Assembly (NCBI GenBank): GCA_947492955.1
Contig: CANLOV010000009.1
Coordinates: 124,001 to 188,000 of the forward strand
Length of the DNA stretch: 64,000 bases
Reading direction: 5' to 3'
From: an uncultured Cellulophaga sp.
GTDB taxonomy: Bacteria; Bacteroidota; Bacteroidia; Flavobacteriales; Flavobacteriaceae
Below, piece after piece: positions 17,778-26,763 of this stretch. Positions within the stretch are counted from its first letter, which is position 1. Each line of letters starts with the position of its first letter. The notes beneath the pieces are model-generated. The model did no database searches, had not been told where the DNA came from, and saw nothing but the letters and a program-made list of their open reading frames with translations. The translations under genes were made by a program, and so were the position numbers.

Positions 17778-20700
17778 ATGAAAAAACCAGACAATAGTGG
17801 CTGCTCTTATGCCACTATATTAAAATTCGATTTAAAAATGAAACTAACTTTTCTTTTATTAGTTTTTTCCTTGTGTCGAATCAATGCAAGTATTTATTCT
17901 CAAAACACTAAAATTACATTAGATCTAAATAATGTTACTTATGAAGAGTTGTTTAAGGAGTTAAAGAAAGATACCGAGTATAAAATATTTTATAAGAATT
18001 CGGAAATTGATTACAAGAAGAAAGTATCTATTAATGTTGTTAAAAAACGTATGGAGTATATATTAGAAGTTCTTTTTAAGGACACTAATATAGATTATAC
18101 CATTTTAGGTAAGCAAGTTATACTTACTAGCAGTAATCTAAATAAAAATGTAAAAGAGGAACAAGATCAGTATCAATTAACGGGTACGGTATTAGATCAA
18201 GGTAATATACCTTTAATAGGAATGTCGATAATTAAAAAAGGAACATCGACTGGTGTTGTGACAGATTTTGATGGTAATTTTTCTATTCTAGTCTCCAAAG
18301 GAGATGTTTTAGTAATAAGTGGTTTAGGTTTTAAAACGCAAGAATATACTATCACAAATCAAAAACAATTAAAAATTATTTTAGAAGAAGACGTAGAGGC
18401 CTTGGACGAGGTGGTTGTTTCTGGTTATGATAAAACATCTAAAAGAATATTTACAGGAGCTAGTAGTTCTATAAAATCTAGTGAGTTAAAAATAGATGGT
18501 TTAGTAGATGTAGGTAGAATGTTAGAAGGTAAAGCGGCAGGTGTTAGTATACAAAATGTAACAGGAACATTTGGTGCAGCCCCTAAGATTACAATTCGTG
18601 GGGCATCTTCTGTATTTGGAGATACAAGACCTTTGTGGGTTATTGATGGAGTTATACAAGAAGATATTGTAGTAACAGATTTTGAATCATTAGTTTCGGG
18701 TAATGCCTCTTCATTATTAGGATCTACAATAGCTGGTATTAATGCAAACGATATAGATAAAATAGATGTACTTAAAGATGCCTCGGCAACATCTTTATAT
18801 GGAGCTCGTGCACTTAACGGAGTTATTGTAATAACTACTAAAAGTGGAAAAAGAGATACCAAATTAAAAGTTAATTATAGCTTAGAGCAAACAGTTAGAG
18901 ATACACCTAGGTATAGTAATTTTGATATTTTAAATTCTCAAGAAACAGTAAGTATTTTTAAGGAGATAGAATCTAAAGGATTTTTAGATTTTCCAGATGT
19001 GGCACAAAATAGAAATGGAGGTATTTATACCATACTTGCACAGCAATTAAATGCCTATGATACTTCTGGAGGAGCATACGGAGTTAGAAATACGCCAGAA
19101 GCAAGAAATCAATTTTTACAACAGTATGAGTTTGCGAATACGAATTGGTTTAAAGAATTGTTTAGACAATCCTTAACTCAAAATCATACGATAAGTTTTT
19201 CTGGAGGTGGGGCAGATAATAGTTTCTATGCCTCAATAGGTTTTTATAATGACCCAGGATGGACCGTGGCAGATAAAGTTTCTAGAATAACATCAAATAT
19301 AAAAAACACCTACAGTATATCTGATAAATTTAAATTAACATTATCTACTGTAGGATCTGTAAGAGAGCAAGATGCTCCTGGTACTTTTGATAGGGAGGTA
19401 GATAATTTTAGAGGAGGCGTAACTCGTGATTTTGATATTAATCCATTTGATTATGCACTATCAACGAATAGAACGTTAAGAGCTAGAGATAATTTTGGAA
19501 ACTTAGAATTTTATAGACGTAACTGGGCGCCTTTCAATATTTTTAATGAATTAGAGAATAATTATATAGATTTAAATGTTAAGGATATACGTTTTCAGAT
19601 AGAAGCAAATTATAAAATAAATAAAAAGTTAAGTTATGATTTTTTGGCATCTGCTAGGTATGTGGTGTCTAATAGAGAACATAATATAACTGAAGATTCA
19701 AATGTTGCTGCTGCTTATAGGTCTCAGGAAACAACAATAGTTAGAGATAATAATGTATTTCTTTATCAAGATCCAGATAATCCAACTGCGCCACCAGTTT
19801 CGGTATTGCCTAATGGGGGTATTTTTAGAAAAACAAATAACGATTTAACTAATTACTATTTTAGAAATAGTATAAGTTATAATAACACTTTTAATGATAA
19901 GCATGAGTTTAGCGGCTTATTAGGTCAAGAGGTTAGGTATATCAATCGTTCAGAAGATTTCTTTATAGGATATGGTTTGCAATATAATAGAGGGTCGGTA
20001 CCATTTACAAATCCAGGTATTATTGAAAAAACACTAGGAGAGCAAAATAATTATTTTGGTTTAGAAGATGAAAAAGAGCGTACAATAGGGCTTTTTTCTA
20101 AACTTACTTATGCTTTTGATAGCAAGTATGTTCTTTCATTAACAGGACGTTATGATGGATCTAATAGGCAAGGAAGAAGTAAGGCATCTAGGTGGCTGCC
20201 TACGGGGAGTATTAGTGGAAAATGGAATGTGATGAATGAAGACTTTATGAGAAATGTAGAAGTTATTAATAGTCTTAATTTTAGAGCTTCATATGGTCTT
20301 ACAGCAACAGCAGGACCAGCTACTAACTCTTTAGCAATATTTAGAAATGATGTAACTAACCGTTTGGCAATAGGTTCAAGAGAGCGATTTTTAAATGTAG
20401 AGGAATTACAGAATTCTGAATTAACATGGGAAAAACAATACGAAACAAATGTTGGTTTTGATATTGCTTTATATAATAATAAATTTCAGATAAGTGCAGA
20501 TGTTTATCAAAGAAAAGGATTTGATTTAATAGATTTTGTAAGAACTTCAGGAATAGGTGGAGAATTTAACAAGCAAGGGAATAATGCAGATTTAGATACT
20601 AAAGGTTTTGAGTTTTCATTTACTGTAACACCCATAAATACTGAAAATTTTAAATGGACAAGTACTTTAAATTTATCGGCATTAAAGCAAGAAATAACAG

Positions 20701-21464
20701 CATTAGAAAACAGGCCTAATGTTTTAGATTTAATAGATCAAACAGGAGGTAATGTTATTGGTTTTCCTAGGCAGTCTTTATTTTCAATAGAATTTACAGA
20801 GTTAGATGATCGTGGTTTACCACAATATGTTGTGCCAGATGATCCAAGTAATGTAAATAATAGTATCACTGGAGTAGATTTTCAAGATGTAGAGGATATT
20901 ACATCATACCTTAAGTATGAAGGGCCTGTTGAACCAACAAAAAATGCAGGGTTTTCTAATACATTAACATATAAAAATTGGAGTTTAAGTTTCTTAATTA
21001 CTGCTTCCGGAGGAAATAAAGTAAGGTTGGATCCTATTTTTAATAGTGAGTCTACAGATATTGATTTTACGGATTTAGATATATTCACAAGAGAATTAAC
21101 TAATAGGTGGATTAATCCAGGGGATGAGAATTTTACTAATGTTCCAGTAATACCTAGTGGTAGACTTATTAATGAAGTTCCTAATTTATTTAGAGCTTAT
21201 AATGCGTATAATTTTTCAAGTGAAAGAATTGCAGATGCCGATTTTATTCGAATGAAGAATATAAGTGTAGGGTATAAGTTTCCATCAAGTTTAACTAAAA
21301 ATTTAGGAATAAGTACATTAAGAATGCAGTTGTCTAGTACAAACCCATTTCTTATTTATTCGGACTCTAAACTAAATGGTCAAGACCCAGAATTTTTTAG
21401 GTCTGGTGGTGTTTCACAACCAATAACAAGACAATTTACATTATCACTTAATTTAGGATTTTAA
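17778..21464 (+). CDS. SusC/RagA-family TonB-dependent transporter with STN signalling domain
   Basis: The 1228-residue outer-membrane protein has a long signal region with a second possible start at MKLTFLLL (residue 21), an STN domain (about 45-110), a carboxypeptidase-regulatory-like beta-sandwich (QLTGTVLDQGNIPL to LEEDVEALDEVVVSGY, about 131-214), a plug (TIRGASSVFG, PLWVIDGV) and a C-terminal barrel ending in the aromatic FTLSLNLGF. The STN domain marks it as a signalling transporter controlling the FecR/ECF pair. SusD follows 11 bp downstream. The substrate is unknown: no carbohydrate-active enzymes are near, and the linked HExxH lipoprotein hints at a non-glycan nutrient. Confidence 0.94.
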   Translation: MKKPDNSGCSYATILKFDLKMKLTFLLLVFSLCRINASIYSQNTKITLDLNNVTYEELFKELKKDTEYKIFYKNSEIDYKKKVSINVVKKRMEYILEVLFKDTNIDYTILGKQVILTSSNLNKNVKEEQDQYQLTGTVLDQGNIPLIGMSIIKKGTSTGVVTDFDGNFSILVSKGDVLVISGLGFKTQEYTITNQKQLKIILEEDVEALDEVVVSGYDKTSKRIFTGASSSIKSSELKIDGLVDVGRMLEGKAAGVSIQNVTGTFGAAPKITIRGASSVFGDTRPLWVIDGVIQEDIVVTDFESLVSGNASSLLGSTIAGINANDIDKIDVLKDASATSLYGARALNGVIVITTKSGKRDTKLKVNYSLEQTVRDTPRYSNFDILNSQETVSIFKEIESKGFLDFPDVAQNRNGGIYTILAQQLNAYDTSGGAYGVRNTPEARNQFLQQYEFANTNWFKELFRQSLTQNHTISFSGGGADNSFYASIGFYNDPGWTVADKVSRITSNIKNTYSISDKFKLTLSTVGSVREQDAPGTFDREVDNFRGGVTRDFDINPFDYALSTNRTLRARDNFGNLEFYRRNWAPFNIFNELENNYIDLNVKDIRFQIEANYKINKKLSYDFLASARYVVSNREHNITEDSNVAAAYRSQETTIVRDNNVFLYQDPDNPTAPPVSVLPNGGIFRKTNNDLTNYYFRNSISYNNTFNDKHEFSGLLGQEVRYINRSEDFFIGYGLQYNRGSVPFTNPGIIEKTLGEQNNYFGLEDEKERTIGLFSKLTYAFDSKYVLSLTGRYDGSNRQGRSKASRWLPTGSISGKWNVMNEDFMRNVEVINSLNFRASYGLTATAGPATNSLAIFRNDVTNRLAIGSRERFLNVEELQNSELTWEKQYETNVGFDIALYNNKFQISADVYQRKGFDLIDFVRTSGIGGEFNKQGNNADLDTKGFEFSFTVTPINTENFKWTSTLNLSALKQEITALENRPNVLDLIDQTGGNVIGFPRQSLFSIEFTELDDRGLPQYVVPDDPSNVNNSITGVDFQDVEDITSYLKYEGPVEPTKNAGFSNTLTYKNWSLSFLITASGGNKVRLDPIFNSESTDIDFTDLDIFTRELTNRWINPGDENFTNVPVIPSGRLINEVPNLFRAYNAYNFSSERIADADFIRMKNISVGYKFPSSLTKNLGISTLRMQLSSTNPFLIYSDSKLNGQDPEFFRSGGVSQPITRQFTLSLNLGF

Positions 21465-21475
21465 ACTAGAAAACG

Positions 21476-22963
21476 ATGAAAAAAATATATAGCATAAAAA
21501 ATGTATTTCTTTTAGTATTTGCTACATCCTTAATTTTTGGATGTGATGATTATTTATCAGAAATACCAGACAATAGAACAGCTATTGATAGCGCTGAGAA
21601 AATATCAGAACTATTAGTTGTAGCGTACCCAGAAGCTAGTTATATGGACATGGCAGAAACCATGTCTGATAATGTTGGAGATAAAAACAGTCTGTTACCA
21701 TCAGAACTAAATAGTGCTAATTATTTATGGGGTGTAACGGATGTAGATAATTTGGATTATCCTGTAGATTATTGGAATGCTTGTTATAAGGCAATTGCAC
21801 AGGCAAATCAGGCACTTTTTTCTATCGAAGAATTAGAAGGAATAGAGGATTTAAATCCGCAAAAAGGAGAGGCATTATTAGCAAGAGCATATGCGCATTT
21901 TATGTTAGTTAATTTTTGGGCTAAACATTATGATCCTGCAACAGCGAGTACAGATTTAGGAATACCTTATGTTTTAGAACCTGAAACAGAATTTTTAGTA
22001 TCCTATACAAGAAATTCGGTGCAAGAGGTATATGATTTTATAGAGAAAGACATTATGGAAGGTTTGCCTCTAGTAACTAATGATTATCAAGAACCAAAAT
22101 TTCATTTTACACCAGCAGCTGCGAAAGCCTTTGCTGCGCGTTTTTATTTATATAAGGGTGATTGGGATAAGGTAATAGAATATAGCTCAGGTATATTATC
22201 AGCGAACCCGGCATCACAATTAAGAGATTATATTGGGGTTTATGATAATTTAGAATATTCGCAAAGAATAGCTTTATATGGTAGTGGTGATGATCCTGCT
22301 AACTTATTAACGGTATCGGCAAATTCATTACGAGCAAGATCTTTTGCATCTGATAATTACGGATTAAACTTTGAGAAGTCTAACGAATTATTTTTTAGTA
22401 ATAATTTATTAGGATTGTCATGGGTTTATGATGTTTTTGGAGGAGAAGGAGTAAATAATTTGCCAAAATTTGACGAATTTTTTCAAGTAACAAATGTTAG
22501 TGCGGGAATAGGGAATCCTTATGTTGGTATTGTGTTGTTTTCTATTGATGAGGTTTTATTAAATAGAGCAGAAGCATACGCTATGAGAGGAGATTTTGAT
22601 TTAGCTTTAGCGGACTTAACGTCTTTCTTATCGGTACGTTCTACCAATTACGATCCGGCTTTAAATGTGTTAACAGAAGGTTTAATTGTAGCTGCTTATC
22701 CAGAAATTTTAGGAGAGTATACCCCTTCTTATGGACTTACAAGTATTCAGGCGTCTTATGTAAAAGCAGTTGCAGAATTTAGGCGTAGAGAATCTTATCA
22801 TGAGGGCTTACGTTGGTTTGATGTTAGAAGGTTTGATTTAGAAGTAACACACACTTTTGTTAGTGGTGATCCTGATATTGTTTTAACTAAAGGAGATCTT
22901 AGAAGGCAATTACAAATACCGTCATTTGCTACAGCAAGAGGATTAGAAAAAAATCCTCGTTAG
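21476..22963 (+). CDS. SusD/RagB-family substrate-binding lipoprotein
   Basis: The lipoprotein signal ends at Cys23 (LIFGCDDYL), followed by the SusD-type tetratricopeptide-like core (YWNACYKAIAQANQAL, GEALLARAYAHFMLVN) and the C-terminal family features (VLLNRAEAYAMRGD, FRRRESYHEGLRWFDVRRF). It caps the SusC barrel and captures substrate at the cell surface. At 495 residues it is of usual length. It lies between the SusC gene and the HExxH lipoprotein gene in one operon. Confidence 0.93.
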   Translation: MKKIYSIKNVFLLVFATSLIFGCDDYLSEIPDNRTAIDSAEKISELLVVAYPEASYMDMAETMSDNVGDKNSLLPSELNSANYLWGVTDVDNLDYPVDYWNACYKAIAQANQALFSIEELEGIEDLNPQKGEALLARAYAHFMLVNFWAKHYDPATASTDLGIPYVLEPETEFLVSYTRNSVQEVYDFIEKDIMEGLPLVTNDYQEPKFHFTPAAAKAFAARFYLYKGDWDKVIEYSSGILSANPASQLRDYIGVYDNLEYSQRIALYGSGDDPANLLTVSANSLRARSFASDNYGLNFEKSNELFFSNNLLGLSWVYDVFGGEGVNNLPKFDEFFQVTNVSAGIGNPYVGIVLFSIDEVLLNRAEAYAMRGDFDLALADLTSFLSVRSTNYDPALNVLTEGLIVAAYPEILGEYTPSYGLTSIQASYVKAVAEFRRRESYHEGLRWFDVRRFDLEVTHTFVSGDPDIVLTKGDLRRQLQIPSFATARGLEKNPR

Positions 22964-22996
22964 ATATTGGAAATTAGTTTAATAAAAAATAAAGAC

Positions 22997-23857
22997 ATGA
23001 TAAAAATACAAAGAGCAATAAAAGCAGTTTTAGCTGTTATGCTATTAATCCTAATTGGTTCATGTGATGAAGATGGTTCTTTAGGAGAAAGTCAATTAAA
23101 TACAGAAACTCCAGATTTATCTGAGTTAGATAAATACATAAGATCAAATTATGTAGATACATATAATATAGATGTGTTGTATCAATGGAACGAAAATGTG
23201 GTAGATTACAATAGGTTTTTATTTCCACCTACTGAGGAGCAAGTGCAACCAGTATTAGAAGTGGTAAAGAAAATTTGGTTAGATTCTTATACTGAAATTG
23301 GTGGGGAAGATTTTGTGAAATTAGTGGCTCCTAGACAATTACTTTTAGTAGGAGGGAGAAACTTTAATAGATCAGGAACTATTTTATTAGGAATAGCAGA
23401 AGGTGGTAAGCGTATTACACTTTTTGAAACCGATTTAGTAGATGTTAAAGATAGAGGCAACATAACTAGATTTATTTCTACGATACAGCATGAGTATACG
23501 CATATCCTTAATCAAACAAAACCATTTGATGAACAAGGTTTTGGTAGAATAACACCAACAGAATATACGGCGCAATGGTTTAACACAAGTATTGCCGATG
23601 CTAGAGAGTTAGGTTTTGTTACAGATTATGCTAGAAATGATGTTGTGGAAGATTTTGCCGAAATGGTAAATATAATGCTTGTTAATTCTAATGAAGAATA
23701 TAATGCCATTGTAGATGCTATAGCAAATCCGCAAGCACGAGTAGATATAAGGGCAAAAGAAGCCATGGTAGTAGAGTATTTTGATACACAGTGGGGTATA
23801 GATTTTTATGAACTACAAGCTGTAACAGCAAGGAATACGCAAGAAGTAATTAATTAA
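22997..23857 (+). CDS. Zinc metallohydrolase lipoprotein linked to SusCD transport
   Basis: The ATG at 22997 gives a proper lipoprotein signal (LIGSC, Cys23); a TTG 30 bp upstream would add a non-signal tail and is rejected. The 286-residue protein has the zinc motif HEYTH (H165, E166, H169) with a downstream acidic segment, NDVVEDFAEM (214-223), as candidate third ligand. This matches the family of HExxH lipoproteins always found beside SusC/SusD pairs (substrate import-associated zinc metallohydrolase). It is thought to process the imported substrate at the surface; no member's substrate is known to me. Operon position supports a role with the transporter. Confidence 0.87.
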   Translation: MIKIQRAIKAVLAVMLLILIGSCDEDGSLGESQLNTETPDLSELDKYIRSNYVDTYNIDVLYQWNENVVDYNRFLFPPTEEQVQPVLEVVKKIWLDSYTEIGGEDFVKLVAPRQLLLVGGRNFNRSGTILLGIAEGGKRITLFETDLVDVKDRGNITRFISTIQHEYTHILNQTKPFDEQGFGRITPTEYTAQWFNTSIADARELGFVTDYARNDVVEDFAEMVNIMLVNSNEEYNAIVDAIANPQARVDIRAKEAMVVEYFDTQWGIDFYELQAVTARNTQEVIN

Positions 23858-23868
23858 TAAAAGCTATT

Positions 23869-25212
23869 ATGAAAGAAATAATAAATAAATATAAAATATT
23901 AGGATTTATATTACTCAGTGTATTATTTGTAGGCTGTAGTAGTGATGATACTTCAAGCGTTTTTGAAGAAACACCAACAGAAAGGATTAACTCTAGAATT
24001 AATGAATTAAGAACTTTATTAAAATCATCCGACACCGGTTGGAAAGCAGTCTATTTTACAGATAACACCCAATTAGGAGGGTTTACTTTTTTTTTCAACT
24101 TTATAGATGATAATAATGTTGTTATGTCATCAGATTTTGATGATGATACCTCTTTATTAACAAGTAAGTACGATATAGTTTTAGGATCTGCAGTAAAATT
24201 ATCATTTACAACAAAAAATGATATTCATAAATTATCTGATTCTGCTAATGCGCCAGATGCGAATTTAACTGGGCGTGGGTATTTAGGTGATTTTGAATTT
24301 TTATATTATGGAGTAGACGAGACTACAGGTGATATTATTTTTAGAACTAATAGAACACAACAAGAGTTGCGTTTTGTAAAGGCAACTACAGATGCGGTTA
24401 CAAGTATATCAGAAAGTTTAGTTATTCCAGAATTATTAAACGATCCAACAAAATCTGTATATCAGAATTTAGCAATAACTTCTGGGGGTGTAACAGAAAC
24501 TTTGGGAGGTACATATAATCCTGCAAGAAGGTTTTTTAGTGCTACAGGAATAAACCGTAGTATAGACTTTGGGATTGCATTTACCAGTACAGGGATTATT
24601 GTAAGCCCAGCAATAGAAGTAAACGGAAAACAAGCTAAAGAATTTGTGTATAATGCAACTACAGATGAATTTGTAGCTGATTTAGGAGATTCAGATTCAG
24701 TAGTAATTTCTTATGCAGATGCTCCACCTTTTTTAACTAATGATAATTTGGTAGTAGTACAAGCAGACAATGCTTATGGTTATATAGATGATTTTCTGTT
24801 TGAGGCGCCATCAACATCAACTAATTACAGGTTGTTAAGAGATGAGGTTAATAATGGTTTAAGTGCAGCTGGCTTTAGATTGCAGCGGGTTTCTTTCTTT
24901 TTTAGCATTGGAGGAGATGATACATTTAATGTAATACAATATAGATTGGAAAATATAGCAGATGGATCAACATTCAATATCAATCATTTTGTAACTTTTG
25001 AGAATGTAGATGGTAAGTTAATTTTAACTGATGATGGTTGGAGTGATCCAGGTTTAATTCCGTTTGTGGCAGCTATAGATAATGCGCTAACCAATCCTTC
25101 AGGTTTGTACGTAATGCAAGAAGATTTTAGAGTAAGGTTTACTAATACTATTTTTACTTTCACTAGTGCAGAGGATCCAAGTATAAGAATAACAACTTAC
25201 GCTTTTCAATAA
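23869..25212 (+). CDS. DUF4302-type lipoprotein
   Basis: A 447-residue lipoprotein (VGCSSDD, Cys23). After the signal comes the segment RINELRTLLKSSDTGWKAVYF, characteristic of DUF4302, a Bacteroidota family repeatedly found after SusCD and HExxH lipoprotein genes. The rest is beta-rich with many aromatic and acidic residues and no catalytic motif that I recognise. It closes the operon, 11 bp after the metallohydrolase, and a bidirectional terminator follows. A surface accessory subunit of the transporter is the natural guess. Confidence 0.8.
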   Translation: MKEIINKYKILGFILLSVLFVGCSSDDTSSVFEETPTERINSRINELRTLLKSSDTGWKAVYFTDNTQLGGFTFFFNFIDDNNVVMSSDFDDDTSLLTSKYDIVLGSAVKLSFTTKNDIHKLSDSANAPDANLTGRGYLGDFEFLYYGVDETTGDIIFRTNRTQQELRFVKATTDAVTSISESLVIPELLNDPTKSVYQNLAITSGGVTETLGGTYNPARRFFSATGINRSIDFGIAFTSTGIIVSPAIEVNGKQAKEFVYNATTDEFVADLGDSDSVVISYADAPPFLTNDNLVVVQADNAYGYIDDFLFEAPSTSTNYRLLRDEVNNGLSAAGFRLQRVSFFFSIGGDDTFNVIQYRLENIADGSTFNINHFVTFENVDGKLILTDDGWSDPGLIPFVAAIDNALTNPSGLYVMQEDFRVRFTNTIFTFTSAEDPSIRITTYAFQ

Positions 25213-25241
25213 ATACGGACTTTTTATAATTATTAAACATA

Positions 25242-25275
25242 AAAAAACGGTTAGAAAATTTTCTAACCGTTTTTT
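25242..25275. terminator. 34-bp perfect palindrome, bidirectional terminator
   Basis: AAAAAACGGTTAGAAAA and its exact reverse complement abut at 25258/25259. It separates the convergent DUF4302 and gltD genes and has a T-run on either strand. Confidence 0.9.
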
Positions 25276-25297
25276 GTATTTATTTTTTAATAGCTTC

Positions 25298-26761
25298 TTA
25301 TAGATTAGGTAAATCTCCTTCTACATTTTTAGATGGTAAATCAGATTTTCCCATTAAAAAGATATCTACCTGTCTTGCAGCTTCACGACCTTCAGAAATA
25401 GCCCAAACTATTAATGATTGTCCCCTACGCATATCACCAGCCGTAAATATATTAGGAACATTAGTTTGGTACTTGCCGTAGGTAGCTTTGTAGTTAGAAC
25501 GCGCATCTTGTTCTATGCCTAATTGCGTTGCTAAATAATTTTCTGGTCCTGTAAAACCTAAAGCTAATAATGCTAAATCGCATGCCCAAGTTTTTTCGGT
25601 ACCTTCAATTTCTATTAATTGCGGACGTTCGCCAGGAACCATTTTCCACTCTACATTAACTGTTTTTAAAGCCGTTAATTTTCCGTTTTTATCGGTAACA
25701 AATTCTTTAGTGTTTATAAGCCAGTTACGTTCAGCTCCTTCTTTGTGAGAAGAAGAAGTTTTTAACTGTAAAGGCCAATACGGCCATGGAGTTTTTGGAG
25801 AACGATGTCCTGGAGGTTTAGGCATAATCTCAAAATTAGTTACAGATTTTGCTCCATGTCTATTAGATGTTCCAATACAGTCAGATCCTGTATCACCACC
25901 ACCAATAACAATAACATCTTTATCTGTAGCTAAAACTTGGTCTTTTACTTCTTTTCCAAAAACAACTTTTGTTTGCTGTGTTAAAAAGTCCATTGCTTGT
26001 ACAACACCATCAGCATCAATACCTGGAGTAGGTAAAGAACGTCTTTCTGTTGCTCCACCAGCTAATACAATAGCGTCAAAAGCTTTTAATTCTTCTACAG
26101 ATACATTTTTACCAACATTAGCATTTACTTTAAAAGTAATACCTTCTGCTTCTAATATAGCTACTCTACGGTCTATAATCTCTTTCTCCATTTTAAAGTT
26201 AGGAATACCGTAACGTAACAATCCTCCAACTTCGTCATCTCTTTCAAAAACAGTTACTAAATGCCCTGCTCTATTTAATTGTTGCGCAGTAGCTAAACCA
26301 GCAGGTCCAGAACCTACAACGGCAACTGTTTTTCCTGTTCTTTTCTTAGGAGGCTGAGGTTTAATCCAACCTTCTGCAAAAGCACGTTCTACAATATTTT
26401 TTTCTATATTTTCAATAGAGATAGGGTCTTCTATAATTCCTAGTACGCAGGCTTGCTCACATGGCGCAGGACATAAACGTCCAGTAAACTCTGGGAAGTT
26501 ATTAGTAGAATGTAAAATTAAAGAAGCTTTTTGCCATTCTCCTTGGTGTACCATGTGATTAAAATCAGGAATTAAATTTCCTAATGGGCAACCACTATGG
26601 CAAAAAGGAATACCACAATCCATACAACGAGAACCTTGCTCTGTGATTTCTTTTTCACTTAAAGGTATCGTAAATTCTTTATAATCTTTAACACGCTTTT
26701 CAACAGCAGTGTATTTTTCGTCTTTTCTTTCGAATTCTTTAAATCCAGTTACTTTTCCCAT
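25298..26761 (-). CDS. gltD: Glutamate synthase small subunit
   Basis: The 487-residue protein has an N-terminal iron-sulfur domain with the cysteine series CMDCGIPFCHSGCPLGN and CPAPCEQAC, an FAD-binding GSGPAG motif (about 150-155), a NADPH-binding GGGDTG motif (about 289-294) and the closing TAGDMRRGQSL segment near 440. It passes electrons from NADPH to the large subunit for glutamate formation from glutamine and 2-oxoglutarate. Its ATG is 2 bp after the gltB stop, so the two are co-translated in the order gltB-gltD. Confidence 0.96.
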   Translation of the reverse strand: MGKVTGFKEFERKDEKYTAVEKRVKDYKEFTIPLSEKEITEQGSRCMDCGIPFCHSGCPLGNLIPDFNHMVHQGEWQKASLILHSTNNFPEFTGRLCPAPCEQACVLGIIEDPISIENIEKNIVERAFAEGWIKPQPPKKRTGKTVAVVGSGPAGLATAQQLNRAGHLVTVFERDDEVGGLLRYGIPNFKMEKEIIDRRVAILEAEGITFKVNANVGKNVSVEELKAFDAIVLAGGATERRSLPTPGIDADGVVQAMDFLTQQTKVVFGKEVKDQVLATDKDVIVIGGGDTGSDCIGTSNRHGAKSVTNFEIMPKPPGHRSPKTPWPYWPLQLKTSSSHKEGAERNWLINTKEFVTDKNGKLTALKTVNVEWKMVPGERPQLIEIEGTEKTWACDLALLALGFTGPENYLATQLGIEQDARSNYKATYGKYQTNVPNIFTAGDMRRGQSLIVWAISEGREAARQVDIFLMGKSDLPSKNVEGDLPNL

Positions 26762-26763
26762 AA

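Noticed and set aside
18425-18862. 145-codon minus-strand frame within the susC-like gene
   Set aside because: It is antisense to the conserved plug region; no start signal or motif supports it.
22967-22996. TTG start for the HExxH lipoprotein, 10 codons earlier
   Set aside because: It adds a charged leader ahead of the lipoprotein signal; the ATG at 22997 gives a normal signal peptide.
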